Below, one piece after another: positions 35,114-44,191 of a stretch of DNA of 64,000 bases. This DNA is from Actinomycetota bacterium. Lineage in GTDB: Bacteria > Actinomycetota > Coriobacteriia > Anaerosomatales > Anaerosomataceae. Positions within the stretch are counted from its first letter, which is position 1. Every line of letters starts with the position of its first letter. Under the pieces are notes generated by a model, which made no database searches, was not told the DNA's origin, and was given only the letters and a program-made list of their open reading frames with translations. The stretch covers positions 37,628 through 101,627 of the forward strand of contig WSXY01000007.1 in NCBI GenBank assembly GCA_009773565.1. The letters run 5' to 3'. A program made the position numbers and the translations under genes.

Positions 35114-37348
35114 ATGACACCCTTCCTCGATGACCTCAACCCGGCGCAACGCGACGCCGTAACCACCACCGAAGGACCGCTCCTCGTGCTGGCCGGCGCC
35201 GGTTCGGGTAAGACGCGCGTCCTCACCTTCCGTATCGCGCACCTCGTCCACGAGAAGCGCGTGTCGCCGTCGGCCATTCTCGCGATCACGTTCACCAACA
35301 AGGCGGCGGCCGAGATGCGGAGTCGTCTCGAGTCCATTGCGGGTCCCGGCGCGCGTTCCATGTGGGTGATGACGTTCCACGCGTTTTGCGTGCGCGTGCT
35401 CCGCTCCGAGGCGCACCGGCTTGGCTACACGCGGAACTTCACGATCTATGACGACGACGACAGCAAGCGCATGCTCACATCGGTCATGGTCGAGCTCGAT
35501 ATTGACCCGAAGCGCTATCCCCCGAAGATGATCTCCGGGCACATCTCTTCGGCGAAGAACGAACTTGTGCTGCCGGGCGCATATGCGGCCAAGGCCGTCA
35601 TCCCGCCGGAGAAGATGGCCGCGAAGGTGTACCCCCTCTATGAGCAGCGCTTACGGGCCGCGAACGCGATGGACTTCGATGACCTGCTCGTGAACGCGTG
35701 GCGGGTGTTCAGTGAGTATCCCGAGGTGCTCGCTTCCTATCAGGACCGCTTCCGCTATATCCACGTTGACGAGTACCAGGACACCAACCACGCGCAGTAC
35801 TCGATCGTGAACCTGCTCGCGGCGAAGCATCGCAACCTCATGGTCGTCGGTGACGACGACCAGTCGATCTACTCATGGCGCGGCGCCGATATCCGCAACA
35901 TCCTCGAGTTCGAGCGCGATTACCCCGATACCGCGGTCATCAAGCTCGAGCAGAACTATCGCTCTACGGCGACCATCCTGGCGGCCGCGAATGCCGTGGT
36001 GGCGAACAACGCCGGCCGCAAGCCGAAGACGCTTTTCACCGCGAACGTCGGCGGCGAGGCGATCACCCGCTACTATGCCACCGACGAGCGTGACGAGGCC
36101 CGCTTCGTTGCGCAGGAGACCGAACGGTTGCTGCGCGAGGAACATCGCTCGTACGCGGACTTCGCGGTCTTCTATCGCACGAATGCTCAGTCGCGCGTGC
36201 TTGAGGACATCTTCCTGCGTGCCGGCGTGCCGTATCGTCTCGTCGGCGGTACGCGCTTCTTCGAGCGCGCCGAGATTCGTGACGCGATGGCATGGCTGCG
36301 GGCGACCGTGAATCCTGCCGATATCCAGTCGCTTCGGCGCGTGATGGATAAGCGTCCCGGCATCGGCAAGACGACGATCGAGACGCTGCAGAGCTGTGCG
36401 TACGAGGATGCAATCACGCTCTCCGAGGCGATATCGCGCTGCTCGGCCGAGGAGTGGGTGGGCGGGGCGTCGCGCAAGCGCGTGGAGGATCTCTCGGCGG
36501 CGCTCGATGCGGCACGCGCGCTTGAAGCACCGTCGCTTCGCGAGCGCGTCGAGGGCATCATCGCGCACTCAGGACTCATTTCGGTTCTCTCCGCTGAAGG
36601 AACACTTGAGGCCCAGGGCCGTGCCGAGAACATCCAGGAGTTCTTCGGCGTCGTCGGAGAGTACGACGAAACGCACGAGGATCCCGCGGAGCGCACGCTC
36701 GAGGCGTTTCTCGAATGGATCGCTCTCCGCACCGACCTCGACCAACTTGCTGAGGATGACCGCTCGGTCACGCTCATGACGCTGCATACCGCCAAGGGTC
36801 TCGAGTTCCCGGTGGTCTTTCTCGTCGGACTCGAAGACGGCATCTTCCCGCACATGAACAACATCTTCGATCCGCAGGGTCTCGAAGAAGAGCGTCGGCT
36901 CATGTACGTGGGTATCACCCGCGCCCGCGAGCGGCTCTATCTGACGCATGCGGCGTCGCGGCAGATCTATGGCCAGACGCAGTCGAACGCTCCGAGCTGT
37001 TTCATCGGCGAGATCCCGGACGAGCACCTCAAGACAGAGGGCCTCGGCTCCGCCGGCTTCGGTGGCGCCGCGCCCGGTCGCGGTCGGGGTGACCGCGGCG
37101 GTTCCATGCGCTGGAGCGCGGACCGCGTGCAGCCCGCAGAAGGGCGCGTGTTCGGCTCGGGTACGAAGGCCGCGCGCAAGGTCGAGGAGAAGCTCGAACT
37201 CGCCGCAGGCGACGTTATCGAGCACAAGACGTTCGGCCGCGGCACTGTACTCGAAGTCGCGGGCGATAAAGTCAGCGTGACCTTTGCGGGTCTCGGGACG
37301 AAGAAGCTCCTTATGGGGTACGCTCCGATACGCAAGGTGCAGGGCTGA
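35114..37348 (+). CDS. pcrA: UvrD/PcrA-type ATP-dependent DNA helicase
   Basis: This SF1A 3'-5' helicase of 744 residues acts in repair and conflict resolution. LNPAQRDAV (Q motif) and the P-loop AGAGSGKT lie within the first 35 residues. DEYQDTNHAQ (motif II), GDDDQSIYSWRGA (III), QNYRST (IV) and TLHTAKGLEF (V) follow in order. The last 50 residues or so, starting GDVIEHKTFGRGTV, form the Tudor-like PcrA C-terminal domain. No ribosome-binding site precedes the ATG. A TAGACT -10-like hexamer ends only 9 bases upstream, so the mRNA may be leaderless. Confidence 0.96.
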   Translation: MTPFLDDLNPAQRDAVTTTEGPLLVLAGAGSGKTRVLTFRIAHLVHEKRVSPSAILAITFTNKAAAEMRSRLESIAGPGARSMWVMTFHAFCVRVLRSEAHRLGYTRNFTIYDDDDSKRMLTSVMVELDIDPKRYPPKMISGHISSAKNELVLPGAYAAKAVIPPEKMAAKVYPLYEQRLRAANAMDFDDLLVNAWRVFSEYPEVLASYQDRFRYIHVDEYQDTNHAQYSIVNLLAAKHRNLMVVGDDDQSIYSWRGADIRNILEFERDYPDTAVIKLEQNYRSTATILAAANAVVANNAGRKPKTLFTANVGGEAITRYYATDERDEARFVAQETERLLREEHRSYADFAVFYRTNAQSRVLEDIFLRAGVPYRLVGGTRFFERAEIRDAMAWLRATVNPADIQSLRRVMDKRPGIGKTTIETLQSCAYEDAITLSEAISRCSAEEWVGGASRKRVEDLSAALDAARALEAPSLRERVEGIIAHSGLISVLSAEGTLEAQGRAENIQEFFGVVGEYDETHEDPAERTLEAFLEWIALRTDLDQLAEDDRSVTLMTLHTAKGLEFPVVFLVGLEDGIFPHMNNIFDPQGLEEERRLMYVGITRARERLYLTHAASRQIYGQTQSNAPSCFIGEIPDEHLKTEGLGSAGFGGAAPGRGRGDRGGSMRWSADRVQPAEGRVFGSGTKAARKVEEKLELAAGDVIEHKTFGRGTVLEVAGDKVSVTFAGLGTKKLLMGYAPIRKVQG

Positions 37349-37372
37349 CAGCGAGCGCACGGGAGGAGACCG

Positions 37373-38998
37373 ATGGGCCCCATTCTCGTATTCGGACACA
37401 AGAATCCCGATAACGACTCGATCTGCTCCGCGGTCGCGTACGCGCATCTCAAGAATCTGACTGATACGGAGAACGTCTACGTTCCAGCGCGTCTCGGTCC
37501 GGCGCCGATCGAGACGCAGTGGGTATTCGATCGATTCGGCGTGGATCTTCCGGCCGAGGTTGCGCACGTCTTTACCCGTGTACGTGACGTCATGACCGAG
37601 GATGCCGTGAGCATTCCGCCTGACGCGACCATGCTCGATGCCGGTCGCCTCATGCGCACCCACGGCGTGCGGGCGCTTCCGGTTGTCGAGGAGGGCGTCG
37701 TCAGGGGGCTCATCAACGTCTCCATCCTGGCGGAGCTCTATATCGACGAGACCGATGTGCGCGGATTCGAGGCGCTGCCGGTCACGGTCGGTCACCTTGC
37801 GTCGGCACTCAGCGGCACGATCCTCGCCGGTGATTCCAGCGATCTGCTTTCGGGCGGTGTGCTTATCGGCGCGATGGAGCCTGACAGCATGATTGCGCGC
37901 ATCAAGCCCGGTGACACGCTCGTTCTCGGTGACAGGAAGCGAACGCAGCCGCTGGCGCTTGACGCAGGGGTCGCGTGTCTCGTGGTGACCGGTGGCTTTG
38001 TACCCGGGGCGGAGGTCCTTGAGCGTGCCTCGGCGAGAGGCGCTGCAGTCGTCTCTACCGCTCACGACACGTACGCCGCGGCGCGACTCGTGAACCTCAG
38101 CCACCCTGTCGGTGGACTGATGGACACGGCGATGGTGCTCGTCGGGCCCGACATGCTGCTGTCCGAGGTGACCGAGGACCTTGTCGAGTCACCCCATCGC
38201 GAGGCGGTCGTCATCGATGAGTGCGGGGCACTCGCCGGTATGATCACGCGAACGAACCTTGCGCGAGGCTTGCGCAGGCGAGTCATCCTCGTCGATCACA
38301 ACGAGCTTTCACAGTCAGCTCCGGGTGTTGCGGAGGCGGCTGTCCTTGAGATCATCGACCACCACCGCGTCGGTGACGTTCAGACTGCTGCGCCGATCCT
38401 CTTCCTGAACCTTCCGGTGGGCTCGACGGCCACGATCGTCGCAGAGCGGTACCGGGAGACCGGGGTCGAGATGCCGCACTCGATGGCAGGGCTGCTCCTG
38501 GCGGCGCTCCTGACCGACACAGTGTTGCTCAAGTCGCCAACGACGACGGATACCGACCGCGCTGTCGCTGCGAGACTAGCAACGGCGCTCGATCTTGATG
38601 CGGGTGACTTCGGCATGGAGATGTTCCGTGCACGTTCCTCGGGTCGGGTATTCTCCGCTTCGGAGGCGATCCGCGCGGACCTCAAGGAGTACCGTAGCGG
38701 CGACGCGGTCATCGCAATCGGGCAGATCGAGACGGTCGACGCCGCCGAAGTGCTGGAGCATCGTTCCGGGATCATCGGAACGATGGCCACGCTTCGAGAG
38801 GCGCGCGGCTACGACCTTCTCATGCTGATGGTCACCGACGTCGTTCGCGAGGGGAGTGAGATCGTGGCCGTCGGCCGCGTGCGACTCGCCGAACGGGCGC
38901 TTGGTATCGATCTGGAATCGGGTTCGGCGTGGATGGATGGCATTCTGTCGCGAAAGAAGCAGGTTGCGGCACGCATGCTTGAAAGCACCGGGGGGTAA
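37373..38998 (+). CDS. Family II Mn-dependent inorganic pyrophosphatase with CBS-DRTGG insert
   Basis: The enzyme hydrolyses pyrophosphate, pulling biosynthetic reactions forward. The DHH part starts with GHKNPDNDSICSA (metal His and Asp residues) and resumes after the insert with VDHNELSQSAPG and EIIDHHRVGD. The DHHA2 end is SRKKQVAARM. Between them, from about residue 65 to 300, lie CBS 1 (VMTEDAVSIPPD), a DRTGG domain (from TVGHLASALSG) and CBS 2. This regulatory insert binds adenine nucleotides in characterised enzymes of Clostridium and Eggerthella type. At 541 residues it is full length. GGGAGGAG precedes the ATG. Confidence 0.95.
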   Translation: MGPILVFGHKNPDNDSICSAVAYAHLKNLTDTENVYVPARLGPAPIETQWVFDRFGVDLPAEVAHVFTRVRDVMTEDAVSIPPDATMLDAGRLMRTHGVRALPVVEEGVVRGLINVSILAELYIDETDVRGFEALPVTVGHLASALSGTILAGDSSDLLSGGVLIGAMEPDSMIARIKPGDTLVLGDRKRTQPLALDAGVACLVVTGGFVPGAEVLERASARGAAVVSTAHDTYAAARLVNLSHPVGGLMDTAMVLVGPDMLLSEVTEDLVESPHREAVVIDECGALAGMITRTNLARGLRRRVILVDHNELSQSAPGVAEAAVLEIIDHHRVGDVQTAAPILFLNLPVGSTATIVAERYRETGVEMPHSMAGLLLAALLTDTVLLKSPTTTDTDRAVAARLATALDLDAGDFGMEMFRARSSGRVFSASEAIRADLKEYRSGDAVIAIGQIETVDAAEVLEHRSGIIGTMATLREARGYDLLMLMVTDVVREGSEIVAVGRVRLAERALGIDLESGSAWMDGILSRKKQVAARMLESTGG

Positions 38999-39000
38999 GC

Positions 39001-39690
39001 GTGGCGATGACTATCGGACCGAGGGAGTCGTGGCGCCGCGACACGCGCCCCGGCATTCTTGTCGTCCTCTCAGGAATCGCGATCGTGTGCTTCGGCGGCC
39101 TCTGGGCGATGCTGACCTTCTGGCCTCGCCTGGTCGCATTCGACCATGCGGTTTCCGCAACGATTCGCTCAATGGCGAATCCGATTACCGATACGGTTGC
39201 CGTGGCACTCACCACATTCGGCGGAGTCACGATCATGACTGCTCTGACCATCGCCGTCTGTGCCTGGTTCCTCTGGCGAAACATGCGGGCCGAGGCGATG
39301 CTGCTGGGCGTGACGATGATACTCGGTCCGTCGCTTGGGGCGATCATCAAGCCCATCGCGGGTCGCCTGCGTCCGGCAATCGAGTATGCCAGGATTCCTC
39401 AGCCATCCTCGCTGAGCTTTCCCTCGGGTCACGCGATAGGGGCGTTCCTCTTCTTTGGCACGCTTGTGTTCCTTGTGTTGACCGTCGAGGAGCGTCTCCG
39501 GCTCCGTGACAAGGTCCTCATCTCGACGGTATGCATCGCATTCATCGTCGCGGTGTCGCTCTCTCGCGTGTATCTCGGCGTTCACTATCTGGGAGATGTC
39601 CTCGGCGCGTGGCTCCTCGGCGGCGCCATCATGACGCTCACGACGGGGGCGTATATCCTCAAGACGAGCGATCGAGGTAGCGGCTCCTAG
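39001..39690 (+). CDS. PAP2-family membrane phosphatase
   Basis: This integral membrane protein of 229 residues has about six helices. The lipid-phosphatase motifs are in order: KPIAGRLRP, then PSGHA, then SRVYLGVHYLGDVLG. Such enzymes remove phosphate from undecaprenyl pyrophosphate or phosphatidic/phosphatidylglycerol phosphates at the outer face. A role in recycling lipid carrier for the wall and polysaccharide pathway is possible. The GTG start is two bases after the pyrophosphatase stop. The end overlaps the convergent kinase gene by 4 bases. Confidence 0.9.
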   Translation: MAMTIGPRESWRRDTRPGILVVLSGIAIVCFGGLWAMLTFWPRLVAFDHAVSATIRSMANPITDTVAVALTTFGGVTIMTALTIAVCAWFLWRNMRAEAMLLGVTMILGPSLGAIIKPIAGRLRPAIEYARIPQPSSLSFPSGHAIGAFLFFGTLVFLVLTVEERLRLRDKVLISTVCIAFIVAVSLSRVYLGVHYLGDVLGAWLLGGAIMTLTTGAYILKTSDRGSGS

Positions 39691-41447
39691 AGCGCGCGGG
39701 GTAGCGTGACCCGTACCGTCGTGCCCGAGCCGGGCTCGGATACGATCTCGAGTGAACCGCCGGTGCGCTCGACGACGTGACGCACAAGCGTGAGCCCAAG
39801 TCCTGTGCCGCCGCTCTCACGCGTTCGCGCGCGATCGACACGATAGAAGCGCTCGAAGACCCGCGGCAGGTCCTCCGGCGGTATCCCGATACCGGTATCG
39901 GTGACTGAAAGTGTCACGGAGTCGGTGTCGGCGAAGACGGTGATCTTCACCCCACCGGACTCGGTGTAGGCGATGGCGTTTGCTAGCAGGTTGTCGAGCA
40001 CGACCGCAACGTCGGTGCTGTCGGTGTGCACGTAGACATCCATGTTCTCGACGGCCAAGAGGTCCGCATCGAGGGACAGGTTTCGCGTGTTCGCGGCGCG
40101 CCGGTGTGCTGCGAGAGCGAGATCGATCGCTTGTCGCATGTCGGTCAAGCTTCCCTCGGAGGTCGTGCCCTCGAGCCGTGAGAGGTCGAGGAGGTCGAGC
40201 ACGAGCTGCCTGAGGCGCGCTGCCTCCGCCTGGATCTGTCCGAGAAACGCGAGCGCCTGCGTGGTATCACCGTCGGATGCCGCGTGGGCCGCAGATTCTG
40301 CGAGGAGCAGGATTCCGGTGGTCGGTGTCTTGAGCTCGTGTGACGCGTTCGCGACGAAGTCCCGCCGCACGCTATCGAGCCGCATCCGGTCTGTGATATC
40401 GGCGACGACTACCAGGTGGCGCCCCGCCCTCTCTGCCGCATCAAGTGGCACTACGGTCATGCGCAGGTAGCGCTGGAGCGGATCCGGGCCGATTTCGCGA
40501 ACAACCGGCGTACTGGAACTCAGCGCATCAATGATTGCGGCAGAGAGCGACGCCGGGAGCCCGACATCGTCGATTCTGCGACCGCGGATGTCTTCGCTGG
40601 AGGTCCTGAACATCGTCGACGTCGCGCGGTTCATGAGCCGAATCTGCCGGCCATCGAGCAGCAGGACCGCATCGTCGAGCCCATCAAGCACGGTTCGAAG
40701 ACTGCGCTGTTCGCTCTCGAGCTCGCCGATGCGCGTGCGCATCTGCGCGCGGAGCTGCGCAAGCGCTGCTGAGAGAGGCTCAAGTGCTCCGAGCTCGGCG
40801 GGTACGCTGGAGGTCAGGTCGCCAGCTGCCATCGCGCACGCTGCGTCAGCGAGCCGCTCGACCGGTCGTGCGGTGCTTGTCGCAGAACGCACCGCGACCG
40901 CGAGCGCGAGGACGACAGAGAGCGCGAGCAGCAGGAGGCCCGTCTTTCGCGCATCGGCCGAAAGTTCCTGGATTCTCGCGAGTGACTCTGAGACCCGAAG
41001 TGCGACGCGTTGGCCGTTGTAGGTGGCGGGAACCGCAACGTACATCTGCTCGATACCCTGGGTTGCCGAGCGCCGCACGTCACGTCCGACGTTGCCGGCG
41101 AGTGCCGCGATGATCTCAGGTCGGTCGCCGTGATTGCCCATCACCGCCGGATCCCCCTCGCTGTCCGCGAGTACGGTGCCGTCGGCGGCGATGATCGTCA
41201 TGCGCAGGTCAGTGCGGGCCACCAGTCTACTCACGGTCTGTTCGGGTGCGGCGGAAGACTCCGCAACCACGAGCACACCGGCCTGCGCCACGCTTTGAAG
41301 GTGCGCCTGCTGTTGCTCGATGATGGTGTCGGTGAGCGGACCGTAGAGACTCCACGCCCAGGCGCCCGCGAGGACGCTCACGACGATGACGTACCCGAGA
41401 ACGAGTCGCAGGCGGTATGAGTCGATTCGCCGCGCGAGGTGCGTCAT
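39687..41447 (-). CDS. phoR: Sensor histidine kinase, PhoR-like
   Basis: A membrane kinase of 586 residues: an N-terminal helix (about 13-32), an extracytoplasmic sensor of about 140 residues, a second helix (about 170-190), a HAMP segment, a PAS domain (VLDGLDDAVLLLDG) and then HisKA. The phospho-acceptor is in FVANASHELKTPTTG near residue 365. The HATPase domain has LLANAIAYTESGG, DTGIGIPPEDLPRVFERFYRVD and GGTGLGLTLVRHVV. It overlaps the regulator gene by 4 bases. The position divergent from pstSCAB and the Pho-box array identify it as a phosphate sensor. Confidence 0.9.
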   Translation of the reverse strand: MTHLARRIDSYRLRLVLGYVIVVSVLAGAWAWSLYGPLTDTIIEQQQAHLQSVAQAGVLVVAESSAAPEQTVSRLVARTDLRMTIIAADGTVLADSEGDPAVMGNHGDRPEIIAALAGNVGRDVRRSATQGIEQMYVAVPATYNGQRVALRVSESLARIQELSADARKTGLLLLALSVVLALAVAVRSATSTARPVERLADAACAMAAGDLTSSVPAELGALEPLSAALAQLRAQMRTRIGELESEQRSLRTVLDGLDDAVLLLDGRQIRLMNRATSTMFRTSSEDIRGRRIDDVGLPASLSAAIIDALSSSTPVVREIGPDPLQRYLRMTVVPLDAAERAGRHLVVVADITDRMRLDSVRRDFVANASHELKTPTTGILLLAESAAHAASDGDTTQALAFLGQIQAEAARLRQLVLDLLDLSRLEGTTSEGSLTDMRQAIDLALAAHRRAANTRNLSLDADLLAVENMDVYVHTDSTDVAVVLDNLLANAIAYTESGGVKITVFADTDSVTLSVTDTGIGIPPEDLPRVFERFYRVDRARTRESGGTGLGLTLVRHVVERTGGSLEIVSEPGSGTTVRVTLPRAL

Positions 41448-42154
41448 GAGGGCGTTTCTCCGGTCTTGGGAATGGTTTCGAAGCGGTAGCCCACTCCATG
41501 CACTGTGTGGACGTAGACGAACGCTGACGGCTCCTCAACGGCCTGCCGGAGCCGACGGATGTGGACATCGATCGTTCGCGAGGAGGGGAGGAAGTCGTAG
41601 CCCCAGACTTCGCTTGCGAGGCGCTGCCGTGACATGAGGAGTCCGGGGTTCGACGCGAGCGCGACCAGCAGCTGGAATTCCTTGAGGCGCAGACGTGCGG
41701 GCTGGCCTGCGACGGTCGCCCGGACCTGAGATGGCTCGATCACGAGGTCGCCGGTCTTGATGATCTTCTCTTCGGTGAGTACCTGGCGCTCACGAACGCG
41801 GCGGAGATTCGATCGTACGCGCGCGAGCAGTTCCTCCATCGAGAACGGCTTGGTTATGTAATCGTCGGCGCCGGCATCGAGGCCGCGTACCTTGTCACGC
41901 TCCTGGTCGAGCGCGGTCACCATGATGATCGCGACATCCTTGTCTCTGCGACGGAGCTCCTCGGCAAACACGTAGCCGTCGATTCCGGGCAGCATGAGAT
42001 CCAGGAGGATGAGATCGGGGAGCTCAGCCAGCGCGATCTGCAGCCCTTCGGTACCCTCGGCGGATGTGAGCGTGTCAAATCCCGCCCTATGCAGGGCGTA
42101 CTCCACCGTCTGGCGGATGATCGGGTCGTCTTCAACGATGAGTACCTTTGACAC
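41444..42154 (-). CDS. phoP: OmpR/PhoB-family response regulator, PhoP-like
   Basis: The protein has 236 residues from the GTG at 42154, which sits 4 bases behind GGAGG on the minus strand. The longer frame to 42217 has no such support. The receiver domain has acidic EDD near 7-9, the phospho-acceptor D52 in LILLDLMLPG, and the Lys of DYITKPF. The winged-helix DNA-binding domain ends RTIDVHIRRLRQAVE and VHGVGYRF. It probably binds the hexamer array between itself and pstS and activates pst when phosphate is low. It overlaps the kinase gene. Confidence 0.93.
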   Translation of the reverse strand: MSKVLIVEDDPIIRQTVEYALHRAGFDTLTSAEGTEGLQIALAELPDLILLDLMLPGIDGYVFAEELRRRDKDVAIIMVTALDQERDKVRGLDAGADDYITKPFSMEELLARVRSNLRRVRERQVLTEEKIIKTGDLVIEPSQVRATVAGQPARLRLKEFQLLVALASNPGLLMSRQRLASEVWGYDFLPSSRTIDVHIRRLRQAVEEPSAFVYVHTVHGVGYRFETIPKTGETPS

Positions 42155-42212
42155 GTCGCCTCCGTGAGGTCGTTTCCGGTGCTGCGCACATAATGACGCG
42201 CCCGTCTCGTGA

Positions 42213-42261
42213 TTCATATAGGTGTAACAAACGTTTCACAATAATGGACCGAAGTTTTACA
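42213..42261 (+). promoter_or_regulatory. Pho-box-like array of hexamers between phoP and pstS
   Basis: TTCATA (42213), GTAACA (42224), TTCACA (42235) and TTTACA (42256) have starts spaced 11, 11 and 21 bases. They therefore lie on one face of the helix. They resemble the TT(A/C/T)ACA direct repeats with 11-base periodicity bound by PhoP in Gram-positive bacteria. The array is about 100 bases upstream of pstS and about 60 bases upstream of phoP, so it may serve both. Confidence 0.65.
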
Positions 42262-42361
42262 GGCGTGCAACCACTTGAGGTCGACAGGTCCGTACGATAG
42301 TCGTGTCCGGCAACCGATGTCGGTCAAGCAACGCATTCGACACGAGGAGAGGGATCAGACG

Positions 42362-43246
42362 TTGAAGAAGCTTGTTGCGTTCGGTTTGATCGCGGCCCTG
42401 GCACTGGGCGCGTTCGGGCTCGTAGGTTGTGGCAAGAAGGCTGCGGACACCGGCTCGACCGGCACCACCTCCGAGAAGCCTGCGGAGTCTGAGCTGACCG
42501 GCACGATCAATATCGAGGGCTCTGACACCATGGTGAACCTCTCGACCGCGTGGTCGCAGAAGTTCATGGAGGAGAATCCGGGCGTCATGGTTGCCGTCAA
42601 GGGCGGCGGCTCCGGAGCGGGCATCGCATCGCTTATCAACAAGACGGTCGACTACGCGAACGCATCCCGTGAGATGAAGACCGAAGAGATCGATCAGGCG
42701 AAGGCCAATGGCGTGAACCCGGTCGAGCACACGGTCGCGCGTGACGGTATCGCGGTCATCGTAAATCCCGCCAACACGGTTGCGGACCTTTCCATCGAGC
42801 AGCTCGGCAAGATCTACCGTGGCGAGATCAAGAACTGGAAAGAGGTCGGCGGCGCTGATAAGGCGATCGTCATCCTCTCCCGCGACTCGTCTTCGGGCAC
42901 GTACGAGTACTTCAAGGAGGCCGTTGTCGGCAAGGAGAAGAACTACGCTTCGAGCGCGAAGCTTCTCCCCTCGACGCAGGCCATCGTCGACGAGACTGCA
43001 GCGAATGATGCCGCAATCGGCTACGTGGGCGTCGGCTACATCGCGCCGAGCATCAAGGTCGTCAAGGTTGAAGGAGTGGCTGCGTCGGTGGCTGCGGTCC
43101 TCGACAACACCTACAAGATCAGCCGTGGCTTGTACATGTACAGCAATGGAGCGGTTGATGGTGCAATGAAGGCCTTCCTCGATTGGACACTCAGTGCCGA
43201 GGGTCAGAAGATCGTGCAGGACGAGGGCTTTGTCCCGGTCCAGTAG
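42362..43246 (+). CDS. pstS: Phosphate ABC transporter substrate-binding lipoprotein PstS
   Basis: The protein has 294 residues from the TTG at 42362, which follows AGAGGG. Its first 22 residues form a lipoprotein signal ending in GLVGC, so it is anchored outside the membrane. The phosphate-binding pattern includes EGSDTMVNLS, KGGGSGAGIASL, NASREMK and SRDSSSGTYEYF, all typical. It captures phosphate for PstC-PstA-PstB, which follow. A longer frame (from 42275) would bury the signal peptide. Confidence 0.96.
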   Translation: MKKLVAFGLIAALALGAFGLVGCGKKAADTGSTGTTSEKPAESELTGTINIEGSDTMVNLSTAWSQKFMEENPGVMVAVKGGGSGAGIASLINKTVDYANASREMKTEEIDQAKANGVNPVEHTVARDGIAVIVNPANTVADLSIEQLGKIYRGEIKNWKEVGGADKAIVILSRDSSSGTYEYFKEAVVGKEKNYASSAKLLPSTQAIVDETAANDAAIGYVGVGYIAPSIKVVKVEGVAASVAAVLDNTYKISRGLYMYSNGAVDGAMKAFLDWTLSAEGQKIVQDEGFVPVQ

Positions 43247-43261
43247 GACGAGACACATACT

Positions 43262-44191
43262 ATGACGGTGACTCCCACCACTAAGGCGGGACGGCACCTC
43301 GGCCGTGCGACTCGACGTCGCGCGGCCGAGGCCGTTGTCCGCACACTCGTTTATGCAGCCGGTTTGCTGTCGATCGTGATCCTTGCGGCGATAGCGATCT
43401 TCTTGTTTGTCGAGGCGCGCAAGGCGATCAACGAGGTTGGCCTCGGCACCATGCTGACGGCCACATCCTGGTTCCCGACAGGCACGCCCAAGATCTTCGG
43501 ATTCCTCCCCCTCATTGCTGGTTCACTCAGTGTCACGGCTGTGGCACTTGTTGTCTTCGTTCCGATCGGGATCGGTTCTGCCATCTTCATCTCGGAGTTC
43601 TCGGCTGGCTGGTTCAAGGAGGCCATGAAGTCGGTCATCGAGTTCATGGCGGCCGTTCCGTCGGTCGTCTACGGCTTTCTCGGGGTTGCCGTGCTCATTC
43701 CGTGGGTGAAGGCGACTTTCAATCTGACGTCGGGAATGACCGCGCTCACCGGTGGCCTGGTGCTGGGCATCATGAGCCTGCCGACGGTCATCTCCATCTC
43801 CGAGGATGCGCTTCACGCCGTCCCGGACGCACTGCGGCAGGGGTCGCTCGCACTTGGTAACACACGCTGGCAGACGGTGTACAAAGTCGTCGTGCCCTCG
43901 GCAAGCTCCGGTATCTTCGCCGGGGTCATGCTCGGTCTGGGGCGCGCTATTGGCGAGACAATGGCCGTGCTCATGCTCACCGGCAACGCGGCTATCATCC
44001 CCACGAGCGTTCTAGAGTCCGTACGCACGATGACGGGTACGATCGCCGCCGAGATGGGCGAAGTCGTCTTCGGAGGCTTGCACTACTCGGTGCTGTTCGC
44101 TGTAGGTCTCGTATTGTTCGGGATCACGTTCGCTATCAACCTGGCTGCTGATCTTGTGCTTGAGCGCCAGCGGAAGCGGTGGCGCCGATGA
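43262..44191 (+). CDS. pstC: Phosphate ABC transporter permease PstC
   Basis: An integral membrane subunit of 309 residues with about six helices. The permease EAA-like loop reads DALRQGSLALGNTRWQTVYKV. Family patterns FMAAVPSVVYGFLG and GLGRAIGETMAVLM are present. With PstA it forms the channel for phosphate. It is translated behind pstS and overlaps pstA by 4 bases. Confidence 0.97.
   Translation: MTVTPTTKAGRHLGRATRRRAAEAVVRTLVYAAGLLSIVILAAIAIFLFVEARKAINEVGLGTMLTATSWFPTGTPKIFGFLPLIAGSLSVTAVALVVFVPIGIGSAIFISEFSAGWFKEAMKSVIEFMAAVPSVVYGFLGVAVLIPWVKATFNLTSGMTALTGGLVLGIMSLPTVISISEDALHAVPDALRQGSLALGNTRWQTVYKVVVPSASSGIFAGVMLGLGRAIGETMAVLMLTGNAAIIPTSVLESVRTMTGTIAAEMGEVVFGGLHYSVLFAVGLVLFGITFAINLAADLVLERQRKRWRR

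Noticed and set aside
36569..38104. A 511-codon minus-strand frame across pcrA and the pyrophosphatase
   Set aside because: It spans two recognised genes on the other strand and shows no protein family features.
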